A stretch of DNA of 64,000 nucleotides from Phaeosaccion multiseriatum (GCA_965112735.1 OZ218960.1:186001-250000), one strand, 5' to 3'. Shown: positions 12,277 to 31,128, counted from the first letter of the stretch. Notes: a model not told the origin generated them from the sequence alone. Numbers and translations are program-made.

Positions 12277-12386
12277 CCATAATGCTCAAGCCATATAATG
12301 CTCAAGCCTTAACGCTCAAGCCTTAACGCTCAAGCCATAATGCTCAAGCCATAATGCCCAAGCCATAATGCCCAAGCCATAATGCC
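12277..12386. repeat. 15-bp tandem repeat at the junction of the two units
   Basis: About seven copies of GCCATAATGCTCAAG and variants (CTTAACGCTCAAGCC, CATAATGCCCAAGCC). The array ends exactly where similarity to the start of unit A resumes, and it lies inside the last coding exon of protease copy B. Confidence 0.9.
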
Positions 12387-15300
12387 ACCCCTTGCCGCTT
12401 CTCAGGTCCCTGCAGAGGTCCACCCCCCTGGGGTGTGTGCGTGCGTGGGTGGGTGGGTGGGTGGGTGGGTGCACATGTGCAGGTGTATGGGTGTGTGTGG
12501 GGGGGGGAGGTATTGGGGGTGAAGAGAGGTTAGAGATAGCAGGGGGTGGAGGAGGCGGGGGGGGGGGTGGCAGCGAAATTGAGGTTTGAGGGACGGGAAG
12601 AGAGGAACAAACTCGCGAAAATCGATATCGACAATGGATATATCGACGAGAAGGCAGTCCAAGGGAGGAGCTTTGGCGACTCTCGGTAGGCACATGCACT
12701 TGGGGGAACATAGTGGCACCCCAAGTCCACTCACTTGCTGTTAGGGTCGAAGATCAGCATGTTCTTGACGAGCTTCCCCCCCCTGGGCAGCTGCCTCCGC
12801 TCCAGGCCCACGATGGTCCGAGAGTGGCCGTCGTGTTGGAAGTACAGGGGAAGCTTGACGCCGCCATCTGAGGAAGAAGCCCAGCCCCCCGCCGTTGTTG
12901 GACAGGAAGGAGACGAGCACAGACGAGGTAGAGCGACAACGGAGGGAGGAATGGAGGGGAAGAGGGGGGGAAGGAGGGAGGGAGAGACAGTCGGCTTTGT
13001 GTGTGATCGTCTGTCCTGCCTTTCTGTGCCCTTCTGTACCGTCCTCTCCCGCCCCTCACTTCCCACGCACACCTCATCCACTGCCATCCCCCCCCCCCAG
13101 CCCGTTGCGTTGCCTTGCCCTGCTCACCGAACAGCGTGTAGGGCGACGTGTCTCTGACATAGGCCTCCACGAAGCTCAGCAGCCCACTCGCGTCGGCCTC
13201 CGCCTCCTCCCCATCCTTCCCCCTGCCCTTCCCCTTGCCCTTCCCCTTGCCTTTGCCCTTGCCCGTGCCGTCGTCGTTGGCATTGCCCCCTCCAGGACCT
13301 CTCGAACCACCACCACCACCAGCAGCAGCAGCAGCAGCAGCCGCAGCCGCAGGAGGAACAGTTGGTGATACAGCAGTCGGTGCCCCAAAGCCGAAGCGGT
13401 GCAGGCTTGTGTTCTTCGACTTGTTTGGCGACTTTGGGAGGGCGGGGGTTGACCTTCCTTCCCCTTGCCCTTTACCTTTACCTTTGCCATCGATGAAGTG
13501 GCCCCCTTCCCCCCCTCCTTTGGCGCTCTCGTGGCCTTCTCCTCCCGGCCGCTTCTTGCCGTTGCCTGCGCAGCACAGCATGACAGAAGAGCAGTGGAAG
13601 GAGTATCAGGGTAGTGTGAGTGGTAGTGTGAGTGGTAGTGTGAGTGGTAGTGTGAGTGGTAGTGTGAGTGGTAGTGTGAGTGGTAGTGTGAGTGGTAGTG
13701 TGAGTGGTAGTGTGAGTGGTAGTGTGAGTGATAACTCACGGACCCACGCCCCCACGCACCCACGCACCCACGCAAGTCACTGCCCTCGCCCCAACATCCA
13801 ACATCAGGGCAGCAGAGTCTCACCTCCGACTCCTGCTGCCGTATCACCAACTGCCTTTCCTCCTTGTGCTCGTGCTCGTTCTCTTGCTGCTACTGCTGCT
13901 GATGCCGCCGCTGCTGCCGCCGCTGCCGCCCGACTGCCCTCGAAGTCGACAAGGTCCGCCCTTATACCGAAGTAGCGCAGCAGCACACAGCACTCCCCCG
14001 CGCCCACCCATTTGGTGCTGCCCACGAGCGCTCCAAGACCGCCGAGCTGCTCGCATCCCTGGGGGTCGAAGCCGTCTGCCCAAGCCCTCTCGATCCACAT
14101 CTGCAGCGTCAGCACATCTGCGGAGGAGGAGCGGGTCAGGGGAGGGGGGGGGGGAGGGAGACGGGAGGGGGTTAAGGTTAAGGGCAATCAGTCAAGCAGT
14201 CTTGTCTTTATCCTCACCATCTCTTCCTTCTCCTGTGCCTCTCTCTGTCTCCCCCTCCTCTCTTTATGCCCCTCCATCTCTCTGTGCCTTACCCGGCACC
14301 ACTCCGCATCCTCCGAAGAGCTGCTCCTTCAGCTCAGGTACTGCCATGAGTGAGGAGGGAGGCGTAGGGGTAGGAAGGCGGTACGTGAGCTTTGGAGGGA
14401 GAGAAGAGCCTCAGACCCCAGCACACACCGTTACGACACGCACTGGGCACAGGCACACGGCGGTGCCCTCCCTCACCTTGTAGGAGAGCCGCGCAGAGCA
14501 TCTGCATATTGCGGAAACCACACGACCACCAGTCTCCCCTCCCGCCTCTCTGCAACAGGGCCACCAGTGCCGGGGCCAGCAGCAAGGAAGCAGTCGGGCG
14601 AGTGTGTGAGTTTGCTTGTCGTGCGCTGTGTGTGTGCGTGCTGTAGTGAATGTGCGACGGACGGACGGACAGCTCAGCGATAAGGGAATGAGGGAATGAG
14701 GGAATGAGGGAGTAAGGCAACAACGACGACAGTGTTCCAAGATGCACACGGACCTGCGCCTTCTGCGTAAAGTGGTCCGCCTGTGGGTGCACCGTCAAAA
14801 ACTCCAGCGCTGGGCTGTTGCTGTTGCTGCTCGGCTTAGTGACTCCAAACCAACTGTGATTCTTGTTGCCGCCGCTGCTGCTGGTGCATCCCTTCGTCGC
14901 CCCCCACTGACCCCCCAGTTTCTCTCTGAGCAGTGGAATCAGGCCCTGCGTTCGCGCGTGGGAGTCCCATCCTCCTTGAGCAGTCCGCTCCACTAGCTGG
15001 TCTCTCGACAGGACCGAGGACGCCCCCCGCCGCTCCGCCCCCCCGGGACCACCACCGCCCTCTTTGTTGCCTCCCCATGCCTGGTTCCGCTGCTCCCAGG
15101 CCGCACGCGCTCGGTCTTGCTGCGGCCCCTGCGGGTCTACTAGGGGGAGCCCGCACATTTCGCAGACTTGGGCACTTTTCTCGTTGGAAAAGGTGCACTT
15201 CGGACAGTAGCCCCCTGTGGAAATGGGATTGAATCCTCCTCCCCCGCCTCCTCCGCCTCCCCCCCCTCCTCCTCTCTTTTCGCCACAAGCCTCGCAGGTG

Positions 15301-15479
15301 ATGGCCGCAGGCTGGTTCAATAGCGTACAAGAAGCACAGGACCACATGCTCGGCTCTTCACTTCTACTACTGTCGCTGTTTCCCCCTTCAATGGGTCTGG
15401 CGTCCCGGCACACTGTGCAAATCGACACCCCTTCAGCATTCACCACGGTACACGTCCTACATGTCCATGGACGCCCCAT
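12316..15479 (-). CDS. C78-family peptidase with RanBP2/NZF zinc fingers, copy B with replaced C-terminus
   Basis: Paralogue of the gene at 5544-8784. Exons: 15479-14754, 14549-14477, 14340-14293, 14117-13824, 13565-13128, 12867-12735, 12409-12316; all in phase, 601 residues. Zinc fingers, catalytic Cys exon, His and Asp exons are preserved, and exon 5 is six bases longer (two extra Gly/Lys codons). The last exon agrees with copy A only for KDLRSGKGW, then runs into the 15-bp repeat array and reads HYGLGIMAWALW and so on to a TAG at 12316. The conserved tail of copy A (EYQVVVVRPGLLS and the polyGln) is therefore missing. Whether the product is active is unknown; the catalytic triad lies upstream of the break. 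Confidence 0.82.
13612..13732. repeat. 12-bp minisatellite in protease intron, copy B
   Basis: About ten copies of GTAGTGTGAGTG, shorter than the array in unit A, followed by CACGCACC-type repeats absent from unit A. Confidence 0.9.
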
Positions 15480-16408
15480 TCCTCTCCTACTCCTGCGCAA
15501 GTTTAATTTTCCTCTCCTACTCCTGACAAGATGGATAAAATGTTTTCCAATGTAGAAAAAGAAACCAAAAAATGATGGATACCCCATGGCAAGTTGGACA
15601 TCCAAGTTGGATTCAAGTTGGCGACAACTGCCCCTTCCAACAACGCAAAAAAGGTATCTAAAAAGCAAAAGCACAGGATCATCAGAGAAGGACACCAGAG
15701 AGTAAAGAGGGAGCTGCGGAGGGCTTGGAGCCACTTTCCCTCCCCCCGCCCCTACTATGATTCAAGCCGAGAAGGGCCGAGGACGAGAGCCTCTTGTTGA
15801 GCGATGCAAACAGAAACATGAGAGAGATCCCTCCTTCCTATTGCTAGGTGATGTCGGGCGACGGAGCGACACACGAGGGGAAGGAGGGACGATCGTAGGG
15901 CACTGACCGACTGACCGCCTTGTTCCTTGCCACGGGCGGCCCGACGACGGGAGGTGCAGGGGCGGGGTACGCAAGAGAAGAATTGTTGCTTGTCCGACGG
16001 TTGTTGAGGCTATAAGTGTGAGTATTTCCCGCGTACAGTAAGCGGGAAGAAAGAGAGTTCAGAAAACAGGCAAAGTGCCGTAATGAGTGATGCCGACGAA
16101 GGCCGCAAAGCCTCCTCCTTCTTCTTCTCCCTTCCCACAACCAAAGACAGCAACAGCAGCAGCAGCAGGGTGATGTGAGCATTTCCCGCGTAAATAAATG
16201 AGTGCCGGCCTCATTGAAGTAAGGGAGGAAATGGTGCTTGACCCCGGCAGGCAATCAAGGGAGGAATTGACCTCTCAGTAACAGCGGAAAGAAGAGTGTA
16301 GTGATGGTGATGCTGATGGCCGCAAAGCCTCCTTCTCCCTTCCCACAACCACAAAGACAGCAGCAACAGCAGCAGTACTCATCGAAACTAACTCCGAAGA
16401 GCAAGAAC
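15480..16408. promoter_or_regulatory. Bidirectional promoter between protease and lectin, unit B
   Basis: Almost identical to 8785-9713, with the same E2F-like words at 16025-16033, 16042-16048 and 16182-16190. No gene is seen. Confidence 0.55.
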
Positions 16409-17462
16409 ATGAACTTCTCTCTCCAAGCAACCCGACTGCTGGTGGGCCTGGGCCTGGTCGCACGGCTTCAAGCCCAAGAGGCCGACTACCACGGACTCCC
16501 GGTGCCCAACTACACCGAGACCTACTCTGGATCGGAGTACGCCTACGTGCCCAATCGGCTCAACCGCGGCGCTGCCCAGGCCGCGTGTGCGGCCAGCGGG
16601 GAGCCCTCGTGTCCATCAACAGCGACTACGAGAACGAGGTCGTCATCCAGCTCATCGGAGGAGAGCTTGCGCCTGTCTGGCTCGGCCTGATTCGGAACGA
16701 CGGCAACTACAAAGACAAGGCCGATGGCAAGGACGTGTTCGACTGGGAAGACGGCTCCGACACGAGGGGTAACAGCGCCTGGGCGAATGGCGAGCCCAAC
16801 AACCGATCTGGTGGGGAGGACTGCGGCGTGTACTGGGGATATTTGGGAGGGTGGAACGATGCCCTGTGCTCGGGCGAGTGGTCCTTCGTGTGCGAGCGCA
16901 AAGGTGAGCTTGCTGCAAACTAAGGACCTCGGTGCCTGTACTCTCTCGGGCCCTGTTTCCCTCCTTCTCCTATAGCGCCTTGCTTGCTACAACCTCTCCT
17001 CCAACGTCCCCCTCCCCCCACCCACCCACCCACTGACTGACAGAGCCGACGAACGTGGACCTCTTCCCGTGCTGCCGCGAGGAGCTGTTTGACGGCGTCC
17101 CGCGAGCCTGCTACGTCGACGAGACCTGCCTCGACACCCCCCCGGGCATCTCCGGCGGGCTGGGGTGCAATGCAGATGGAACTGCCAACTGTCGCTTCTG
17201 CGGCTGGGGCGTCTACGCCGGCAAAATCGAGTGCCCCCACGGCGGCTCTCCCCCCCCCACCCCCCCTCCGGCCCCGACGCCCCCCCCCCAGGTGCACACA
17301 CCTCCCCCCACACCTCCCCCCCACCCCCACACGGTGGACTGCACCACGCTGGGATGGCCGGGCAGCTGCGGCGCCTTCACCGACGCTGCCTCGTGCAACT
17401 GCTGGACCAAGTCCACCTTCGGCTGCTCGTGGTCGTACGGCAGCTGCAACAGCTACCACTAA
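16409..17462 (+). pseudogene. C-type lectin copy B, frameshifted
   Basis: Paralogue of 9714-10769, with exons at about 16409-16903 and 17044-17462. Near 16600 the run of five G in copy A is four G in copy B. The reading frame leaves the lectin just before the GALVSIN segment and stops near 16690. The downstream frame still encodes the rest of the lectin domain (EPN and WND motifs) and exon 2 without further damage. This suggests a very recent mutation or a sequencing error in a G run. If real, the copy is null. Confidence 0.75.
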
Positions 17463-18944
17463 GCCCCAGAAAGTGAGTTAGTAGAGGGATTGAAAGGGAA
17501 AGAACTTTCCTGCATTGATCTGCTGCATCATCGCCTGCGAGTCCCTCTTCAAAGTCGCCGACCTCGCTCCGTAGCTACTCTTTGTCATTGCTAACCCTAC
17601 TCTTCCCCTGTGCTGCCGCGTCTTTCCTTTCTGCGGCTCCGCATCGCGGCTTGCTTGGGACGGTGCCTCCACTGCCCCACCCCCCACCAACACGACATCA
17701 TCGCCGCGCCAGGCACTGCTTTGCTCCGTTTCGTGCAGCCAGCCAAGCTTGTGGACGTCCTGTGCATCCATCAGCATCTGACTCCATCAAGGATGGCATT
17801 GGACGGTCACTCGTGCTTCTTCCCTCCCTCGCGTGGATGATGCGACCACTGAGCGAAGAGGCACAGGCCTGAACAGCTGACCAAGGACAACACGCAGTGA
17901 GGAGGGAGTGGGGATGGTAGGTAGTGAGGTGGTTCGTTATTCATGTGACCGTGCGTGGGCGCGCGCGCGCTCTCCAACTCATGGCAAGGGAAGTAGTTTA
18001 GCAAAGTAGATAGAGCACTCGCATCGCCGTTCTCGTCGCTACTTCAAAGCATTCGGTGATAGGTGGTATTTGGAAAATATGAGAGCCTATGGAAATAAAA
18101 ATAAATGTTGTAGTACAAAAAGCAATTGCGGTTCCTGGTGCAGAGACTTTCCTTCTTCTGGTGGGGTGGGAGACTTACATCTGTCTCACTCACTTCGCTC
18201 TCAGACACGTGCACCAGCCAGCCCAGCCCTAAGCACATCGGCGAGCGCCTGCTTATTGTGCCTCCGTCCGCTGTACAGGAGACGGGAGGTGCGGCGCCTT
18301 CACCGACGCTGCCTCGTGCAACTGCTGGACCAAGTCCACCTTCGGCTGCTCGTGGTCGTACGGCAGCTGCAACAGCTACCACTAAGCCCCAGAAAGTAAT
18401 GAAGTACTTGGAGAGAGGAGGAGCAAGTGAGGGTGGCTATACAGGGGTTCTCTCGTGTGCATCCTGCCAGAGAGCGAAGGCAAGCCAGACACCAAGTAGA
18501 TTGGGCCACAGAGTGGGTCATTGGAGGCCCAAGTACGCGTAGCAGCAGGCCTCCGAGGGGCAAGCAATGAGGCTAGAGCCAACTCGAGATTCGGATACTA
18601 GCAAGAGAGAGAGGTATGCAGGCTGCCTCATTGGGTAATTCTATACAATTACAGTGTTTAATGCAACTACTTGCACCATCTACGACAGACCCAAAATCTT
18701 GTGCTGTCTCCTGTACAGCCGCTTGGCTACCTCCAGCTCGGAGCCCGCGTCCACCCCTCCCGCCTTCCTACTTCGGCCCACCTCCCTTCGGAGTCTGTGT
18801 GTGCATGTGCATGTATGTGAGGAAGGCAGGGGCAGGCAGGTGAGAACGAAGTCAGTGAGAAGGAACTAGTTGTAAGTTCGCAGGATCACAAGTGTTGGCG
18901 GGATATGCATTCTCCTCACTCGGCAACCCTCGTGCTCGTCCTCG
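17463..18944. other. Intergenic part of unit B
   Basis: Equivalent to 10770-12276. Contains the orphan lectin 3' fragment at 18290-18396 and no other coding signal I can support. Confidence 0.6.
18290..18396 (+). pseudogene. Orphan 3' fragment of the lectin gene, unit B
   Basis: Matches 17367-17473 and keeps the parental sequence, without the 5-bp insertion of the unit A fragment. Its presence in both units means the fragment arose before the 6.7-kb duplication. Confidence 0.78.
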
Positions 18945-19093
18945 CTGAAGCCATAATGCTCAAGCCATAATGCCCAAGCCATAATGCCCAAACCATAATG
19001 CTCAAGCCTTAGTGCTCAAGCCTTAACGCTCAAGCCTTAATGCTAAGCCTTAACGCTCAAGCCATAATGCTCAAGCCTTAATGCTCAAGCCTA
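18945..19093. repeat. 15-bp tandem repeat at the right end of unit B
   Basis: About ten copies of GCCATAATGCTCAAG and variants, the same family as 12277-12386. Unit similarity ends here. Confidence 0.88.
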
Positions 19094-19209
19094 GCCCCTA
19101 CAGACCCCCAACGGCCCTTGTCCTGCCGCGGTAGCACCCGGTTTCGGTCGGGACTTTTTCAAACCCTGCGTCCATCAGCTCGACTCCTGTACAACTCAAA
19201 AGCTTTCCT

Positions 19210-19880
19210 CCGACGGAGAAAGACGGCACATACGCACACACGTACGCACACACGCACGCACGCACGCACGCACGCTCACACTCTCACGCACTCACATTCT
19301 CATGCACTCACTCTCTCACGCACTCACACTCTCATGTTCACACACTCACCCTCTCATGCACTCACCCTCTAACGCGCACGCACTCGCGCACTCACGCACT
19401 CACACACACACGCACTCACACACTCACACACTCACACACTCACGCACTCACACACTCGAACTCACACACTCGAACTCACACTCTCAGGCCCTCTCCCCCT
19501 TGCACACTCACACTCACGCTCACACACTCACACACTCACGCTCACACACTCACACACTCACGCACTCACGAACTCACACTCTCACGCTCACACACTCACG
19601 CACTCACACTCTCACGCTCACACACTCACACTCACACACTCATGCACTCACCCTCTAACGCGCACGCACTCACGCACTCACGCACTCACACACTCACGCA
19701 CTCACACACTCACACACTCACGCACTCACGCTCACACACTCACGCACTCACGCACTCACACTCTCATGCTCACACACTCACACTCACACACTCATGCACC
19801 CAACCTCTAACGCGCTCACACTCACGCAGTCACGCACTCACGCACTCACGCACTCACACACTCACACACTCACACACTCA
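19210..19880. repeat. CACACTCACG-type minisatellite
   Basis: About 670 bp of degenerate CACTCACACA, CACGCACTCA and CACTCTCACG units. It ends at the stop codon of the EF-hand gene. Long His/Thr/Leu/Ser open frames here are repeat artefacts. Confidence 0.9.
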
Positions 19881-19885
19881 CACAC

Positions 19886-26410
<6,525 letters not shown>

Positions 26411-26552
26411 CTCGCAGCGCAGCGCCTCTCTTCAACGATCACTGCTTGACATCTCGCCTTCACTCGCGCAAATTCCGATTTGACTTGGCGACTGTTGTAT
26501 TCCAAATTGTGTATTCTGCCGAAGACACATTTGAGTGCCACCGTGAGAAACA
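26411..26552. promoter_or_regulatory. Short bidirectional promoter (EF-hand gene / FAD gene)
   Basis: Only 142 bp separates the two divergent start codons. The sequence is relatively AT-rich and free of repeats, unlike its surroundings. A clear TATA box is not seen. Confidence 0.5.
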
Positions 26553-29500
26553 ATGAGTTGCCAAGCCAAGGGAATAGGGGAAGGAGGAGGAGGGGAGGGA
26601 GGGGAGGGAGGGGAGGGAGGAGAGGGAGGGGAGGAGGGTGATGCTGGCAAGGAGAACGGGGCGGTTGGAGATGGGGGGGGAGGGGAGAGAGCGGCACGAG
26701 GGCAGGAGGGAGGTGCTGGCAAAGAAAACGGGACTCCTGAGCGGCCTTATAAGGTGGCTATCATTGGTGGGGGGCCCGCAGGCACGGCGGTGCTGGTCAG
26801 AGCGGCCCGGATCGGGCTCTTGGAGGTGAGGCTGACTTGTCTATTTTGGAGGATGCAGCGTTGTGTTGCGGGGAGACAAAAGGGGGAATGAAACAAATGG
26901 ATTTATTTTATACTGTGATGCCCGTGCTTGGTCTCACCGCGGTATTCTTCAATTGCCACGGCTGCACTGGACAGGAGCTGCTCAAGGGCGAAGGTGGAGA
27001 GAACGAGCCGCTACCCCCGCCCCCGCCCCCAACAAGACCACTAGCAGGAGCAGGATGTGCCCCCACGGAGGTCAACGGGGGGAGCAAGAGCTTAAGCCGT
27101 GGCAGGAAGAGCAGATCACGCCCCAGGCACGCGTGCGCAGGAGTGGCGGTGCTGGAAGCCGGCGCCGCATCAAGGCTTGGGGTGGGCAACTTGGGACAGT
27201 ACCAAATCAACAGGTACAGTAAAGGTGACAGGGAACGGAGAGCCTTTATTTTTTGCACCTTCATTTCCTTCTCCAATCGCAACAACCACCGCTGCCGTGG
27301 AACGCGCGCACCCACGAACGCGTCCTAAACAACCCCCTCTTCTCCTCTCTGCCACTCCCTTCCCCAGCAACACGAGTGCGTCGTTCTTCAGCACCAACGT
27401 CACGGGCGACCGTGATGATGTTGTCCCATCGGAGAAGGCCACAGGAACCGTTTTGGAGCCGCTGCGAGAGGTGTGTGCGTGTGCGTGCGTGCGTGCGTGA
27501 GGGAGGGGGAGGGGGGGAGCGGTGCGGTTTGGGTCGCGGTGGACGGCACTGGATGGCATCGGACGATCTCCCCTCTATGCCCTTCCCTTCCAGAGACGAA
27601 AGAACTCCAGACAGAGGAGACCTTTCAGGACTGTCCATGTCGCTTCTTCGTCCCACCAGCCACACACACACACACACACGCTTCGTCCCCTTCGTGTCTT
27701 TCCATATGACTCGCAGCCGTCTGCTGTCCTCTCGGCCACCGCTTATTCACGTGTTGCCCTCCCCTTCTCCCCATGTCCCACACACACACACACACACTTC
27801 AGAGCTCCAACGGGAAGCTGTTGGAGGCGATAGGCTCAGCGCCTGCCCCGCTGCCTCTCGTGGGTAACTTCCTTCGTGACGTAGGGAGCGTGATTCGCCA
27901 GAAACTTGAGTCCCACGCCGACTGCGCCGTCCTCACGCGCTGTGAGGTGCTGAGTGCGACGTTGCTGCACGAAGGAGAAGGAGGAGGAAGAGGTCGTGGA
28001 TGTGAAGGGGGGGTGAATGCGGCAGCACGCGCAGTGGACGATGCCGTGGTACTAGATGGAAAGGGGAAAGTTCGAAAGAAGAGTCGAAGCGTCTCGCCGC
28101 CGCCCCCTTCGAAGGATGACCTTTCGAGCAAGCGGTGGCGTTCGTCGTCTGGCCACGTGAGAAAAGTGGCGGCGTTGGGAGGAGGGGTGGGAGGAGCGAC
28201 GGGGAGGCGACGCGGCACTACTGCCGATACAGTCGACCACACAGCCGCAGCTTCAATTGATGAGTCCGAGGGAGTGTTGGGTTCAGGGGAGAGAAGCAAC
28301 GGGGAGGAGGGAGGAGGAAGAGGGGAGGACGAGGACAAGGAGAACCGAGCAAGGCAAGGGGGGGAGCCCGTTGGTGGTACAGCAGTTGGTGGTTCAACAG
28401 CAGGGGCACACGATGACACCGCGCCGCTCGACGACGAAGGGGCGCTTTGGCAGTTGCACGTTCGGGCCCAGGTGGATGTTGATCTCGGTCTCGATGTTGC
28501 TGCTGACTCCGACGGCGGACGAAACGTCGCCAACGGGAACAGCCCCTCGTCCGCCTTGAGGAAACTCGCTCGACTTCAGCCCGCCCCGAATATGGCACCA
28601 GACGGAGGTTGGGACGGCGGCGAGTGCCTAGTCAAAGGGAATGGTGGTGGTGGCGGTGGCGCAAAACGTGTTTTGGACTTGTTCCTCTACTCGCGAAGGA
28701 TCGTGCTCGCCACAGGAGGGAAACAGACGGCGCCTTCTCTCGGCAAGCAGAGCTGGGATGCAAAGGTGGGGTATACATCTCTCTGTCGGCCCCTCTCTAT
28801 GGACATCGACCCGTCTTCACCTCTGTGGAGTATCTCTATCTCTCTCGACGTCTGTCTATCCCTCTCTATCCCTCTCCTGTCTCTCCGACGTACTGAATTG
28901 AACGGAGCTTGCTTTGGCTCACACCCCCTTGACCTGCCTCACCAATCACATACCCTGCCTCTGCCCCTGCCTATATGACTGCTTCTTCCTCTGCCCAAAT
29001 GACTGCCCCTACCTCTCTGCTATCCTCGGAAGGTGATGACCTCTGATTCTCTGCTCCGACAGGAGGGGCGCAACGCCCTCGCGGAAACCCTCTCACAGAG
29101 CAGCAGTGTTGGGCATCCTGCACCCCCCAAGAAGGTGTGCGTGGTCGGAGGCAGTCATAGCGCCTTCAGCGTGCTGTGGACATGCCTCAATGGACTGGAC
29201 CTTGACGTGGGGGCAGCGGCAGCTGTATCACAAACTGCTGACACTACTTGTGCCTCTGCATGTGCAAGGAGGAGTGGTACGGACGGGGCCGACGGACGCA
29301 GGCTCCTGACCCCTCGGGGCCGGTCTTCTGTACCCCCCCCTCCCACGGCGGCGGGCAGGGTGACGGGAAGGAAGGAGTCCAAGTCGCACTCTCCCCCCCG
29401 GCGCTCCTCCCTCTCCCTCGCTCCTCGGGCAACGAAGGTGCCCGTGGTAGTACCGGTAGGGGCAGCAGTTGGTGATACGACAGTGGTTGGTGCTGATGCA

Positions 29501-31128
29501 GCAGTTGGTGATAAAGCAGCAGCAGAGGGACCGATGCCTCTGGAGGCCTTCTTCAGTGCTGGAGGGGCGGCGGAGCTGTGCCTCTTGCACCGCAGTGCTG
29601 TGAAGCTCTTCTACAGCTCCGTCAGAGAGGCAAAGAAGGACAGCAAGCACATGGGCGCGCAAGATGCCGCCGCCGCGATCGGGCATATGGGCAAGCTGGC
29701 GCAGACAGACAGCAAAGGACAGGTGGGGGACGCACCACGGACAGACTCACTCACTCACTCACTCACTCACTCACGGCCTGACTTACGGAAGGACTGACTG
29801 ACTGACCGCAGTGACTGACTGACTGATGACGTATTCACTAACTGACTGACTCTCTCCCTCAATCTCGCTCGCTGACTCATTCACTCACTCACATACCTGA
29901 CACAAGGTGAACGCCTTCACGGGGCTGAGGGGGGATGCCAAGGATCTCTTCGTCCGTCTGCGGAGAGAAGCAAGGCAAGCGGGCCCGGGGGGGGGGGGGC
30001 AGCTGTGGGCCCAGGTGCAGCAGAAGCAACAGCAGCAGTTTGTGATGCAGCAGCAGCAGCAGCAGCAGCAGCAGGCAAGTCAAGGCTGGTCCGGACTCGC
30101 TGCAGGAAATCTGGGTGGAGGCGGAGAGGCAGGAGTAGTAGCAGCAGCAGCAGCAGGAGGAGGAGGAGGAGGAGGAGGCGGAGGAGGGGGAGGCGGAGGG
30201 GCAGGCAGACTGAAGGTGAAGATGTACAAGGCGGCAGGCACAGTGCTTCAGCAGCGCCTCTACGACGAAGCCGTCGCCATTGTGTGGGCCTGCGGCTACG
30301 GATCGAACGCCATACCCCTGGCCCGGGTAAGTTACATGCTCCCTCCCTCCCTACCTACCTACCTACCTCCCTACCTCCCTACCTCCCTACCTACCTACCT
30401 ACCTACCTACCTACCTACCTACCTACCTACCTACCTACCTACCTACCTCCCTACCTACCTACCTACCTACCTACCTACCTACCTACCTACCTACCTACCT
30501 ACCCACCCACCCTCTCCCTCTCTCTCTCGACTGAATCTTAATCCACATTCCCACCAGAGGGGGGGACGGGGGTCGAGAGACGGAGGGCAAAGGGGGATGG
30601 GGAGGGGGATGGGGGGCACTCGGGGGGCTGTGGAACAGACAGGAGAGAGAGGGGTAGAGGGGTTTGTCTCGGAGTTTGTGTATGCCTCTTCACTTGGTCC
30701 GTCCGGCGAAGCAAAGAGCTCCCTACTTCCCTTTTCCTTCCATGCTTGACATTACACCTGAAGCTTTCCTTTCCCGCTTGACATTATATCTGAAGCTTTC
30801 CTTCCCCGCTTGACATTGTACCTGAAGCTTTCCTTCCCCGCTTGACATTGTACCTGAAGCTTTCCTTCCCTGCTTGACATTGTACCTGAAGCTTTCCTTC
30901 CCCGCTTGACATTGTACCTGAAGCTTTCCTTCCCTGCTTGACATTGTACCTGAAGCTTTCCTTCCCTGCTTGGTCTGTGCTGTGCTGTGCAGCGGGGAGC
31001 ACCGGGGGAGGCGGCCATTCCCTTTCGAATGTCGTGTGGGGCCGGAACGGGGGTGCAGCAAGTGGAACCGGATGAGGAGGGGAGGGTCACGTGTGTTGCC
31101 ACCTCTGGAAAGGGCTGTAAGAAGCGGC

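Larger units (their letters stand above)
5719..12386. repeat. Tandem segmental duplication, unit A (about 6.67 kb)
   Basis: Nearly identical to 12387-19095. The match begins in the last exon of the protease (from about CCACCC at 5719, matched at 12387) and runs through protease, shared promoter, lectin and downstream DNA to a 15-bp tandem repeat (AATGCTCAAGCC type) at 12277-12386. Offsets between units drift between about 6667 and 6695 because of small indels and different minisatellite lengths. Confidence 0.93.
12387..19095. repeat. Tandem segmental duplication, unit B (about 6.7 kb)
   Basis: Direct-repeat partner of 5719-12386, ending in the same 15-bp array. Differences include a shorter 12-bp minisatellite with an extra CACGCACC-rich insertion near 13738-13770, a 1-bp deletion in the lectin, and a deletion of about 17 bp near 17535. 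Confidence 0.93.

Noticed and set aside
12277-12386. CRISPR-like regularly spaced repeats
   Set aside because: Repeats are contiguous without unique spacers, and the genome is eukaryotic; the same holds for all other arrays here.
19210-19880. His-Thr-Leu-Thr-His-Ser repeat protein
   Set aside because: CACTCACA minisatellite with no start context, splice sites or domain.
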